From Candidatus Latescibacterota bacterium (GTDB lineage Bacteria; Latescibacterota; UBA2968; UBA8231): a DNA stretch of 29,025 nt. The stretch is from NCBI GenBank assembly GCA_021295675.1, contig JAGWBY010000022.1:1-29025 (forward strand). The letters are read 5' to 3'. Positions 1 through 8,047 of this stretch are shown in pieces. Position 1 is the stretch's first letter. Each line of letters begins with the position of its first letter. Below the pieces are notes generated by a model. The model had not been told where the DNA came from and searched no databases. It saw nothing but the letters and a program-made list of their open reading frames with translations. Position numbers and translations under genes: made by a program.

Positions 1-1691
1 TCAGCGCCATTAGCTACCCCTTCTACTACGCCACCGCCGAAAACGAGTGGCGGCAACTGATCCATCCCTATATCCCCGACTGGCTGATGGTCCACGACGT
101 GGAGACCGTCCGCAAGTTTTACGAGGGGAGTGGACGGGACGAAGCGATTCCTTGGGAAGTGTGGCGCAGCGTCATCGGGGTGTGGACGCCCTTTATCTGT
201 GCCCTCTTCCTGATGATGATTTCCTTCATGGCGATCCTGCGCAAACAGTGGATCCAACACGAGCGGCTGATCTACCCGCTGATGCAGGTGCCGCTGGCCA
301 TGACCGAGGAGGGCGAAGACGACCAAAAACTAAGCCCCTTTTTCAAAAATCCCGTCATGTGGGCCGGTTTTGCCATCCCCGCGCTTTGGGGCACGTTGCA
401 CGGGCTGTACAACTACTTTCCCGAGATTATTCCCATCGCCCAGAACGTCGATCCAATACGCATGGACGTGCCGGTTTTCCGCCGCACGGCCGACCTGTAC
501 GTCGCGCTGCGCTTCAACATCATCGGTTTCTTCTATTTTCTCAAGACCGACATTGCCTTCAGCCTGTGGTTTTTCAACCTGCTCTCTTTTGCGGTGCGCG
601 GCATTTTTGGCATTCTCGGCGTGGTCAGTAGCGAGACGGGGGGTGCCGGCCACGCAGTACACGATCCCTTTTTGGCCTACCAGTCGATGGGCGCAATCCT
701 CGTGCTCTTTTTAGGCGGCATCTGGACGGCGCGCAAGCATCTGCGAAGCGTGGGACGCAAGGCTTTCAAAGGCGACGAGAGCATTGACGACAGCGGCGAA
801 ATCCTCTCCTACCGCGCGGCGTTGATTATGCTGACGGTTTCTTGTCTGGTGATAGTAGGTTGGCTGTGGCTGGCCGGGCTTCCTCTGATCTTCGGACTGG
901 CCATTCTCTTCTTAGGCGTCGTCATCATCTTTGGCTATTCGCGGGTGGTGGCCGAGGGTGGGCTTTCGGACGGCTCACCGCCGGTGGTGCCAGCGGGGAT
1001 TTTAGTGTCCGCAGTAGGTTCGTCGGTCATCGGTGCCCAAGGCCTAGTCGTGCTGGCGACAACCTTCCTGTGGACCACCGGGCGCAATTTCGTCATGGTC
1101 TCCTGTGCCAACAGTCTGCGGTTGGGCGAGGAGTTGGGGCGCAACCGCCGACCGCTCTTTTGGATCATCGTCTTGGCGCTGGTCGTGGCAATGGGCGCGG
1201 CCGTGTGGATGGTTATGCTGCTCAGCCACAAATACGGGGCAATCAACCTGTGGATCTGGAGCGGTGGCAACTACAGCTATGTGGAGAAGCTCCTCCGCAC
1301 ACCGACCGACTTCTACGGCTGGGGCTGGGTCAATATGGGGATTGGCGTGGCGATTATGACTGGGTTGATGGTCGCGCGCTGGCTTTACCTGTGGTGGCCG
1401 CTGCACCCGCTGGGCTACGTAATCGGGCCGATCTGGATCATGGACCACTTGTGGTTCAATATGTTCATCGCTTGGGGAGTCAAGGTAATCGTGCTCAAAT
1501 ACGGAGGGGTGCGGCTCTATCTGAAGACGCGGCCCTTTTTCATGGGGATGATCCTCGGCTATTTCACTCCCGGTGGGTTCTATCTGATCGTCGATCACTT
1601 CACCGGCATGACATTTAGATTTGACAGGCACCTGCTATTTTGCGTTATATTCGCCGTAAGATTTCCTGCTTTCAGGAGATGGCCGGTATGA
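1..1691 (+). CDS. DUF6785-like polytopic membrane protein, 5' end outside window
   Basis: The frame is open from the first bases (first full codon at position 3), so the start lies upstream; about 562 residues are visible. Roughly eleven hydrophobic segments alternate with short loops. Landmarks recalled from DUF6784/DUF6785 proteins are RKQWIQHERLIYPLMQVPLA, FLGGIWTARKHL, SRVVAEGGL and the near-terminal GGVRLYLKTRPFFMGMILG. The family resembles oligopeptide-transporter-like permeases, but its substrate is unknown, so a transport role is inferred. It overlaps the next, exported protein by 4 nt (ATGA), which suggests co-translation and a shared envelope role. Oddity: after the expected ending (FTGMT) the frame runs on for about 25 basic and aromatic residues through what looks like the promoter and leader of the next gene, so the original stop may have been lost by a small deletion. 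Family assignment is fairly sure, function is not. Confidence 0.75.
   Translation, partial: SAISYPFYYATAENEWRQLIHPYIPDWLMVHDVETVRKFYEGSGRDEAIPWEVWRSVIGVWTPFICALFLMMISFMAILRKQWIQHERLIYPLMQVPLAMTEEGEDDQKLSPFFKNPVMWAGFAIPALWGTLHGLYNYFPEIIPIAQNVDPIRMDVPVFRRTADLYVALRFNIIGFFYFLKTDIAFSLWFFNLLSFAVRGIFGILGVVSSETGGAGHAVHDPFLAYQSMGAILVLFLGGIWTARKHLRSVGRKAFKGDESIDDSGEILSYRAALIMLTVSCLVIVGWLWLAGLPLIFGLAILFLGVVIIFGYSRVVAEGGLSDGSPPVVPAGILVSAVGSSVIGAQGLVVLATTFLWTTGRNFVMVSCANSLRLGEELGRNRRPLFWIIVLALVVAMGAAVWMVMLLSHKYGAINLWIWSGGNYSYVEKLLRTPTDFYGWGWVNMGIGVAIMTGLMVARWLYLWWPLHPLGYVIGPIWIMDHLWFNMFIAWGVKVIVLKYGGVRLYLKTRPFFMGMILGYFTPGGFYLIVDHFTGMTFRFDRHLLFCVIFAVRFPAFRRWPV
1621..1651 (+). promoter_or_regulatory. Putative sigma-70-type promoter for the exoprotein operon
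   Basis: A perfect TTGACA (1621-1626) is followed after 17-19 nt by an AT-rich TTATATT (1645-1651) that can serve as a -10. It lies inside the run-on 3' end of the upstream gene and about 40 nt before the ATG at 1688, in a locally AT-rich stretch unlike the coding DNA around it. It would allow the three exoproteins to be transcribed independently of the membrane protein. Confidence 0.45.
1664..1678 (+). promoter_or_regulatory. Shine-Dalgarno within a small hairpin
   Basis: TCCTG (1664-1668) and CAGGA (1673-1677) form a 5-bp stem with loop CTTT. The 3' arm contains the AGGAG (1674-1678) that is the ribosome site for the ATG at 1688 (9-nt spacing). The ribosome site fixes this ATG as the start rather than the in-frame TTG at 1640. 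Partial occlusion of the site is possible but the stem is short. Confidence 0.4.
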
Positions 1692-3739
1692 AATCCAAGC
1701 TCTGTTTGGCAGCGGCGTGCATGGCCATAGTTCAAGTCTGCACAGCTGGAGCACAAGTGTCGCAATTCCGTCTCGGCGGCGCAGATGGCCTCGATTGGGA
1801 AGAGCAGACCTTGACCAATCTGATGGTCGATAACACCACGACCCCAGGCGCGATCCAACCGCTGGAACTCAAACCCGACGTCAATGTGGTGACCCAACTA
1901 CGCCACTGGACGCGCTATCGGCAGCCGATTGATATAAACTACCGAGAGGGGATGCCCCGCATCTGGCGGGCAATCGGTGATGTCTCTCGGCCCGGGCACG
2001 TCTCTAACCCGATGGAATTCATCGACGGGGATCTCAACACTTTTTACGAAGGTCGCGATTTTCAGGGCAGTGGCGGACTAGGGGGTATCTGGGGCGAGTT
2101 TTACACGCTCGATATGGGCATGCAGATTCCCGCCGATCACTTCAAATTGGTGCCGCCCGAGGGCAACGACCCCTTCTTCCAAGAGCCGTACCGACCCAAC
2201 TACAAATTCGAAGCCTACGAGCTGACGGCCAGCAACGACAAGGTCGCTGTCGAAAGCCAACTGCCCCCGCAATTCCGCTCGGGTGTCGCCGGCACGCAGG
2301 AGACGCAATACTACCTGCCGCTAGATAAACTGTTGGCCAAGGTGGATCAGAACTTCGACGCCGTTATCGAGATCGACTTTCCGCTCCAGTATCTACGTTT
2401 CTTCCGCATGCGAGTGCTTCCAGATGCCCCGCCGAAATTCACGCGCTACGCGCTGGCCGAGCTAGAGGTCTATGGACGCGGTTTCGTCCCCCGGGCGCGC
2501 TGGTTATCGCAGGTGATCGACATGGGTGATATAGTCAATATAGGCGAGGTGAACTTCGGCTTGAGTACCTGGCGGCGCGACGGGGATCAATTGGTCGAAG
2601 CTCCCGACGCCAAGGCCGGAGTCAACATCGAGATCAAGACTGGGCTAGACGACGGTCCCATCGCCTATCATTCGTACAACGACTTGGCCCAGCCCGTGGA
2701 AGTAGCAAAGGACGTCTATGCCAAGCTCAAGCCGCGCGTGTGGCCGTGGGATCCACCGGCTGTAGGTTGGCAGGGCGTCATCGCCGACGACATCAATAAC
2801 TGGAGCTTCTGGTCGCCGCCGATCCGGGTTCCAGGACAGCGGCCCCGCGTGCCTAAGGGGCGCTATATTCAGCTACAAATCCAGTTAGAGACCGAAACCT
2901 TGTGGGAGTTCGCCCGCCTCGATTGGATCACCATCGAAACTTCCTCGCTTTTGGCCGACCGGATCGTAGGCGAGGTCGCTGCGGTTGACCACTTGCGCCC
3001 CAACGGCAAAGTACCGCAAGTGCCCGCGGGCACACTGACCGAATTCATCCTCGACTTGCGCGCCGAGTTTTCCGGCACCGGTCAGCAGGGATTTGACGCG
3101 GTGCGGCTGGGCCTGCCTTCTACGGGCCGGGTGCTGGAACTGGAGATGGGCGATCCGCTGGCGACCGTGGAGCCAGACAGCATCATCGACGAGGGGAGCG
3201 AGTTGGCGATCTATTTGCCGCAGACAATCGGGCCGGACACCAACGACGAGCTTCGCTTGCGCCTAGAAACGACCGTGTACGGTGCGTCTGACCAGTTGCG
3301 CGCTGAGGTCTTTGCGCGGCAGGGCGACTCGCTGCCCCAAAGCGTTGAAGGTGGCGACGCCAGCGACGAATTGGGCACCGACCAGTTGCGGGTATTAGTC
3401 AGTTCCGGTTCTCTCGAGTCCGTGCTGTCCGACGTGGAGATCACACCCCCAGTCTTCACGCCCCAAGGCGACGCTATCAACGACCAAGTGGCCATTGAAT
3501 ACACCTTATTCAGCGTGCTCGATGCGGTCGAAGTGGACGTCGAGTTGCTGACTTTGGCCGGCCAGCGGGTGCGGAGCCTATCGGGTGGAGTGCAGGGTGC
3601 CGGGCATCACTCGCTGCAATGGGACGGCCGCGACGAGGCCAATCAACTCGTAGCGCCAGGCGTGTATCTGGCGCGCATTGGGGCTAACACCGACCGAGGC
3701 CGGGTGGTGCGCTTCGGGGCAGTGGCCGTAGCCTACTAA
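1688..3739 (+). CDS. Secreted protein with discoidin-like segment and C-terminal FlgD-like Ig domain (paralog 1)
   Basis: 683 residues. The ATG at 1688 has an AGGAG site and opens a classical signal peptide (MKSKLCLAAACMAIVQVCTAGA); an earlier in-frame TTG at 1640 would add a basic leader and is rejected. Around residues 100-160 is a discoidin-like pattern (FIDGDLNTFYEG, then YTLDMGMQIPADHFKLVPPE), the fold of F5/8-type-C sugar- or surface-binding modules. The middle is beta-rich and unassigned. Residues about 581-683 are a FlgD-like Ig module with the hallmark VFTPQGDAINDQ, the core LQWDGRDEANQLVAPGVYLA and a terminal VAVAY. No catalytic motif is visible, so a surface-binding or structural role is inferred. 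It is followed after 3 nt by a paralog of the same architecture. Confidence 0.8.
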   Translation: MKSKLCLAAACMAIVQVCTAGAQVSQFRLGGADGLDWEEQTLTNLMVDNTTTPGAIQPLELKPDVNVVTQLRHWTRYRQPIDINYREGMPRIWRAIGDVSRPGHVSNPMEFIDGDLNTFYEGRDFQGSGGLGGIWGEFYTLDMGMQIPADHFKLVPPEGNDPFFQEPYRPNYKFEAYELTASNDKVAVESQLPPQFRSGVAGTQETQYYLPLDKLLAKVDQNFDAVIEIDFPLQYLRFFRMRVLPDAPPKFTRYALAELEVYGRGFVPRARWLSQVIDMGDIVNIGEVNFGLSTWRRDGDQLVEAPDAKAGVNIEIKTGLDDGPIAYHSYNDLAQPVEVAKDVYAKLKPRVWPWDPPAVGWQGVIADDINNWSFWSPPIRVPGQRPRVPKGRYIQLQIQLETETLWEFARLDWITIETSSLLADRIVGEVAAVDHLRPNGKVPQVPAGTLTEFILDLRAEFSGTGQQGFDAVRLGLPSTGRVLELEMGDPLATVEPDSIIDEGSELAIYLPQTIGPDTNDELRLRLETTVYGASDQLRAEVFARQGDSLPQSVEGGDASDELGTDQLRVLVSSGSLESVLSDVEITPPVFTPQGDAINDQVAIEYTLFSVLDAVEVDVELLTLAGQRVRSLSGGVQGAGHHSLQWDGRDEANQLVAPGVYLARIGANTDRGRVVRFGAVAVAY

Positions 3740-3742
3740 GGC

Positions 3743-5701
3743 ATGGAATTCCAACCTATGGGCTTGCGCACGACAATTTCTCGCTTGGCGATCCTATGCA
3801 TAGCTGCTGTGGTCCCCGCTCCACAACCATCAGTTGCGGAAGTCCGCCAGTGGGTGGTGGGCGGGGACGAAGGAGCCGCTTGGCGGGAGCACGAGCTGCT
3901 CTCCACCGCGATGAGTTTCGACGTGCCGGGCACTATCCAACTGGTGGCCTTTACCTCTAAGGACAACGTCATTCCGAGCCTGACTTGGGTCGATGGGTTT
4001 CCCAGTGGCTACGTGCAGGAACGCGCCCAAGCGCTGATCTGGGACAACGTAGCGGTCGTGCGCCCCCTGTTGGAGATCGTCGATGGCATCGACACGACCT
4101 CCACCCACCTCGCGTTTAAGCGCTTCGGCATCGCCCAAGACGGCACCAAGTTTTTCTTTGATTTGGGGACCCGCTTTCCCGCCAATCGAATTGCGTTTTT
4201 TCCGCGCTTGGAGGGCATCAGTTCAGAGGGACGACCTTTCAGTGAAGACTACATCCGCGGCTACGTGCTCAAAGTCAACGACGGCGCGAGCTTCAACGAG
4301 CGGGACGAGCCGATCTACGCCCCCATCAAGCGCGTTGACTTTACTCGCGAGAACACGACGCAGATCGACTTTCCCCTACAATTTGTCCGCTACATCGAAC
4401 TAGAAGTCACCTCGGCCAACCCGTTTGAACTGGCCGAATTCCAACTCTTCGGCACGGGATTCGCGCCGGCCGGCTCTTATCGGTCAAAGATCATCGACCT
4501 CGGGGAGCCAGCTAATTTCAGCCGCATGGAATGGACGCTGGAAAAGCTGCGTCAAAGCGGCGACGAGCTAGTCGTCGAGCCAGCCGCTGACGCCAATTTG
4601 ACGGTGGTGATGCGCACCGGCCTAGACGACAACCCCCGGGTCTATTACGAGTACACCGACCTCTTTACCCGCGAGCGACAGGTCGTCACCGAAGACGAGT
4701 ACAAGACCCTCGACGAAAGTGTGCGCGGCCCGATTGACGACGACCAAGTCAACTGGAGCCTGTGGTCCTCCCCCTTCACTGAGTCCGGCCAGCCCATCCA
4801 GCTACCCAGCCCGAGGCGCTACTTCCAGTTTGAGGTGCGGATCGAAAGCGGCGCGATCCTCGACGGCCTGCGGCTTACATCGCTGAGCGTCGAACACACA
4901 ATCCCGCCTGTGGCCCAGCTCTTGGTGGCTGAGATTTCCCAGTTAGACGTCCCCCGTCCCCCCGGCGATGTGCCCATTGTAACCGCCGGGGACTTTACGA
5001 CGTTTGCCTACGATGTCGTAGCCCAAGTCGAGGCGGCGGACACTGGCTTTGACGCCCTGCGCATCCTCACGCCCCAATCAACGCCAGTGTTTAGACAGTT
5101 CTTCACTGGAGAAGATGGGGTAGAGGTCACACCCGACAGCGTACAAGCGGAACTAGGCAGTCTGACCATCTTCTTTTCCTCGCAGCGGCCGGAGATCGGC
5201 ATTCACCGAATGCGCGCCGTATTCGACACGCAGATTTTCATCCAAGGCACCTCGGTCGAAGCTGAGGTATTTGACTCGCAGGCCGAGGACGGCGTGCCAC
5301 AGCGGGTGCAGCCTGGCGACGCCAACCCAGAAGTGCTGACCAATGCTCTGCGGATACTGACAACGGCCGCTTCGGCCAGCCAGTTGGTGTCCTCCTTGGC
5401 GGTAAGCAGCCCGGTCTTCACTCCCAATGGGGACGGTATCAACGACCAAGTAGAGCTGATCTACAGCCTGTTGCAGCTAGTAAAGCCGGTTGAAGTCGCA
5501 GTTGAAATTTTCGATTTGGCCGGTCGCCCAGTACATACCGTCCTCAAAGCCGAAAGCACCAGTGGTGCCTATGCAGTGGCTTGGGATGGGCGCGACGACC
5601 AAGGGCAGGTAGTCCCGCCGGGGCTATACCTCGCCGTGGTCCAAGTCCACACAGAGCGCGAGACGCTCATGCGTTCTAACAGCATCGGCGTGGCGTATTG
5701 A
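3743..5701 (+). CDS. Secreted protein with C-terminal FlgD-like Ig domain (paralog 2)
   Basis: Up to 652 residues. Two starts are possible: ATG 3743, directly after the previous stop, and ATG 3758 (MGLRTTISRLAILCIAAVV), which gives the more conventional signal peptide; neither has a strong ribosome site, so coupling to the upstream gene is likely. The body matches its neighbours in order: a beta-rich N-terminal half containing FFFDLGTRFPANRIAFFPRL and IDFPLQFVRYIELEV (compare IDFPLQYLRFFRMRV in paralog 1), the shared phrase NWSLWSSPF (NWSFWSPPI in paralog 1), an Ig-like spacer, then a FlgD-like module (residues about 548-652) with VFTPNGDGINDQ and AVAWDGRDDQGQVVPPGLYL, ending IGVAY. No enzyme motif was seen. 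It is a surface or exported structural protein by inference from the signal and domain plan. Confidence 0.78.
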   Translation: MEFQPMGLRTTISRLAILCIAAVVPAPQPSVAEVRQWVVGGDEGAAWREHELLSTAMSFDVPGTIQLVAFTSKDNVIPSLTWVDGFPSGYVQERAQALIWDNVAVVRPLLEIVDGIDTTSTHLAFKRFGIAQDGTKFFFDLGTRFPANRIAFFPRLEGISSEGRPFSEDYIRGYVLKVNDGASFNERDEPIYAPIKRVDFTRENTTQIDFPLQFVRYIELEVTSANPFELAEFQLFGTGFAPAGSYRSKIIDLGEPANFSRMEWTLEKLRQSGDELVVEPAADANLTVVMRTGLDDNPRVYYEYTDLFTRERQVVTEDEYKTLDESVRGPIDDDQVNWSLWSSPFTESGQPIQLPSPRRYFQFEVRIESGAILDGLRLTSLSVEHTIPPVAQLLVAEISQLDVPRPPGDVPIVTAGDFTTFAYDVVAQVEAADTGFDALRILTPQSTPVFRQFFTGEDGVEVTPDSVQAELGSLTIFFSSQRPEIGIHRMRAVFDTQIFIQGTSVEAEVFDSQAEDGVPQRVQPGDANPEVLTNALRILTTAASASQLVSSLAVSSPVFTPNGDGINDQVELIYSLLQLVKPVEVAVEIFDLAGRPVHTVLKAESTSGAYAVAWDGRDDQGQVVPPGLYLAVVQVHTERETLMRSNSIGVAY

Positions 5702-5717
5702 GAAAGGAGCGGTAACT

Positions 5718-8012
5718 ATGAACCGCCTATGGCTTTGTTTGCTGACGCTGGTTTTGCCAGCGAGTTTTGCCCATTCTCAAGAGGTTTATAAAATAAACAC
5801 CAAAGCGCAGTGGGAGACGTGGACCTATCCGGTCGGGGCTGTTGACTTGCGAGGGGATGGATCAATCCGGCCGGTCAAGTTTGAGCAGCCCTTTAACGCC
5901 GCGCCGAGTTCCCCTCTGTTCACGCACGAGCTAAAAAAAATCAAAGAGCAGCGCGGCGGGGTGTGGAAGGCCGGGTCCAACGCGGCCGATGCCCCCCTGA
6001 TCATCGACGACGACACCACCACCTACTGGAAACCCAACCAAGACGACCCGCTCGACACTTGGTGGCTCGAAATCGACTTGGGCCGGATGGTGGCCGTCAA
6101 GGAAGTTCGCCTGCACTTCCCCGACGAAGAAGGCGCGCGCCCGCTGCGAGCACTCCGAGTCTTTGGCTCCGACGGCAAATTCCAATCAATCACCGACGAC
6201 GTTTTTCTTTTCAACCTCATCGGCGGCACAACCAAGCGCAACGAAGAGACCTTCTTGTCGTATCCAGTGGCCTTTGGCGAGGCGACCAAAAGGGTGCTGA
6301 GTTTTGGCCAACCCGCCGAGGACACCGATGTCTCCACGGCCTTCGCGCCCACCCAATACATCCGCATCATAGCCGACGTCAAGAGCGAAGACGCGGCCCT
6401 CGCAGAGGTCGAGGTCATCTCGTTCGGACAGAACATCGCCCAAGGGACCGCGGCGCGGGGTGGCATAATCGACGACCAAGGCAAGGAGCGCGCCCCGAAG
6501 ATAATCGACGGCGATGTCAATACCTTCTGGGAGGAACTCAACTGGAGCGAGACCGGCCAGTTTATCGCCCAGTGGCGCTGGGATTTGGGTGCTGTCTTTT
6601 GGATCAACCGCGTCATCTTCGTAGCGTTTCAGGAGACCACCACTTGGGGTCGGCCGCGCATCTTGCGCCACCGGCTGCTGGGGTCGGCCGGTGAGCTCAA
6701 GCCCTCGGGTGACGTCGACTTCGACGTCCTCTTCGATTTCCCTGCGCCAGGCGATTGGAACAATCCCGAGCCGATCACCTATCTCATGCAACCGTACCGG
6801 CCCCTGCGCTATCTCGAAATGATCTTCGGCGGCAGCAGCAGCGGTGCAATGGCCGAAGCCGTCGTCGTACCCACCGGCTATGTCGCTGAAGTAGAATTGC
6901 GCTCGGACTTCCTCAAGATAGACGACAGCCCCAAGGTTTTCCGCACCCTCGAATGGGACGCCGACCTGCCCCCGGGAACGCAAATTTTGGCGCAGACGCG
7001 CTCGGGTAGCGGCCTCGACGAGGGCAATACGTACTACCACCGCAAAGGCCACGAAGTAACCGAGGACGAATACAACGCCCTGAAGAAACAGTGGAAGGGC
7101 GACATCGTGCCCTACATTCGGCCGAGCGCGGATTGGAGCGGCTGGAGCAACACCTACCTGTTTTCCGGCCAAGAGTTTCTCTCGCCCAGCCCGAGGCGCT
7201 ACGTGCAGTTCAGGGTGCTGCTCAAATCGGACAGCCCAGCCGTGGCCCCCACCCTAAAGGGGCTGCGACTCAACTACACGGACTCGTTCCTCAACGGGGC
7301 GCTCGGCCAAGTCACCCCCAACGAGGCCCAAGTGGGCCAGCCGGAAAACTTTACCTACGTATTGCAGCCGGACTTCAAATCTGGTGACAAGGGCTTTAAC
7401 CGCCTGCGGCTAAACACGCCATCGCAAGCGGCCGCCGAGAGCGTGGTCATTCGCGTCGCCGATGCCGAAGTCGAGCCAGTCTCCCTAGCGCTGTTGCCCG
7501 ACTCGCTGGTAGTGGAACTGTCGCAAGTCGTCCGACGGCAAGAGGTCGAAATCGACCTACAGGTCAACGTATTCGCCAATCCCTATCTCTTTTCTGCCTT
7601 TGTAGGCCACACCGACGAAATGGAGTTCTGGCAGCAAGTTGATCCGGCAGGGCGGGCGGCCACCACGGTATTTCTGCCCGAAGTGCCCGCGTCCGAGAGC
7701 CTACTCGACAAAGTCGCTATTTCGCCCAAGGTCCTCACGCCCAATGGCGACGGGATCGGCGACCACGCCGAGATTCGCTTTGCGGTATTAAAAACAGACG
7801 CCCCGATAGCGGTCGATATCTATGCGCTCGACGGACGGCAGGTCGGCTCGTTGGCGGGCGGCCGCAGTAGCGACGGCTATCTCGTCTATACGTGGAATGG
7901 CACAAACGACGAGGGCCAGCGCGTGCCCCCGGGAATTTACGTGTGCCGCATCCAAATCGACGCTCAAGCCGCAGTCCAAAACTTGGCGCAAATTATCAAC
8001 GTAGCTTACTAG
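5718..8012 (+). CDS. Secreted protein with two discoidin-like segments and C-terminal FlgD-like Ig domain (paralog 3)
   Basis: 764 residues; ATG 5718 is preceded by AAAGGAG at good spacing and starts a signal peptide (MNRLWLCLLTLVLPASFAHS). It is the longest of the three paralogs and has two discoidin-like blocks: residues about 85-155 (LIIDDDTTTYW, WWLEIDLGRMVAVKEVRLHF) and about 248-305 (KIIDGDVNTFWEE, WRWDLGAVFWINRVIFVA). The shared phrases DWSGWSNTYLF and SPSPRRYVQFRV align with the other two copies. The FlgD-like module (residues about 665-764) carries VLTPNGDGIGDHAEI and YTWNGTNDEGQRVPPGIYVC, and the protein ends INVAY. Discoidin folds commonly bind glycans or surfaces, so an adhesin-like or substrate-binding role is possible. 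The family name of the middle region is unknown to me. Confidence 0.8.
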   Translation: MNRLWLCLLTLVLPASFAHSQEVYKINTKAQWETWTYPVGAVDLRGDGSIRPVKFEQPFNAAPSSPLFTHELKKIKEQRGGVWKAGSNAADAPLIIDDDTTTYWKPNQDDPLDTWWLEIDLGRMVAVKEVRLHFPDEEGARPLRALRVFGSDGKFQSITDDVFLFNLIGGTTKRNEETFLSYPVAFGEATKRVLSFGQPAEDTDVSTAFAPTQYIRIIADVKSEDAALAEVEVISFGQNIAQGTAARGGIIDDQGKERAPKIIDGDVNTFWEELNWSETGQFIAQWRWDLGAVFWINRVIFVAFQETTTWGRPRILRHRLLGSAGELKPSGDVDFDVLFDFPAPGDWNNPEPITYLMQPYRPLRYLEMIFGGSSSGAMAEAVVVPTGYVAEVELRSDFLKIDDSPKVFRTLEWDADLPPGTQILAQTRSGSGLDEGNTYYHRKGHEVTEDEYNALKKQWKGDIVPYIRPSADWSGWSNTYLFSGQEFLSPSPRRYVQFRVLLKSDSPAVAPTLKGLRLNYTDSFLNGALGQVTPNEAQVGQPENFTYVLQPDFKSGDKGFNRLRLNTPSQAAAESVVIRVADAEVEPVSLALLPDSLVVELSQVVRRQEVEIDLQVNVFANPYLFSAFVGHTDEMEFWQQVDPAGRAATTVFLPEVPASESLLDKVAISPKVLTPNGDGIGDHAEIRFAVLKTDAPIAVDIYALDGRQVGSLAGGRSSDGYLVYTWNGTNDEGQRVPPGIYVCRIQIDAQAAVQNLAQIINVAY

Positions 8013-8047
8013 CTATTCGGCAAAGCCTCTTGAGGGAGGGGTATCTC

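Noticed and set aside
6186..7172. Long antisense open frame of 328 codons opposite exoprotein paralog 3
   Set aside because: It mirrors a gene with signal peptide and recognisable domains; the antisense product is low-complexity Val/Ala/Arg/Gly with no motif. The same applies to the antisense frames at 10843-11700 and 12220-12990.
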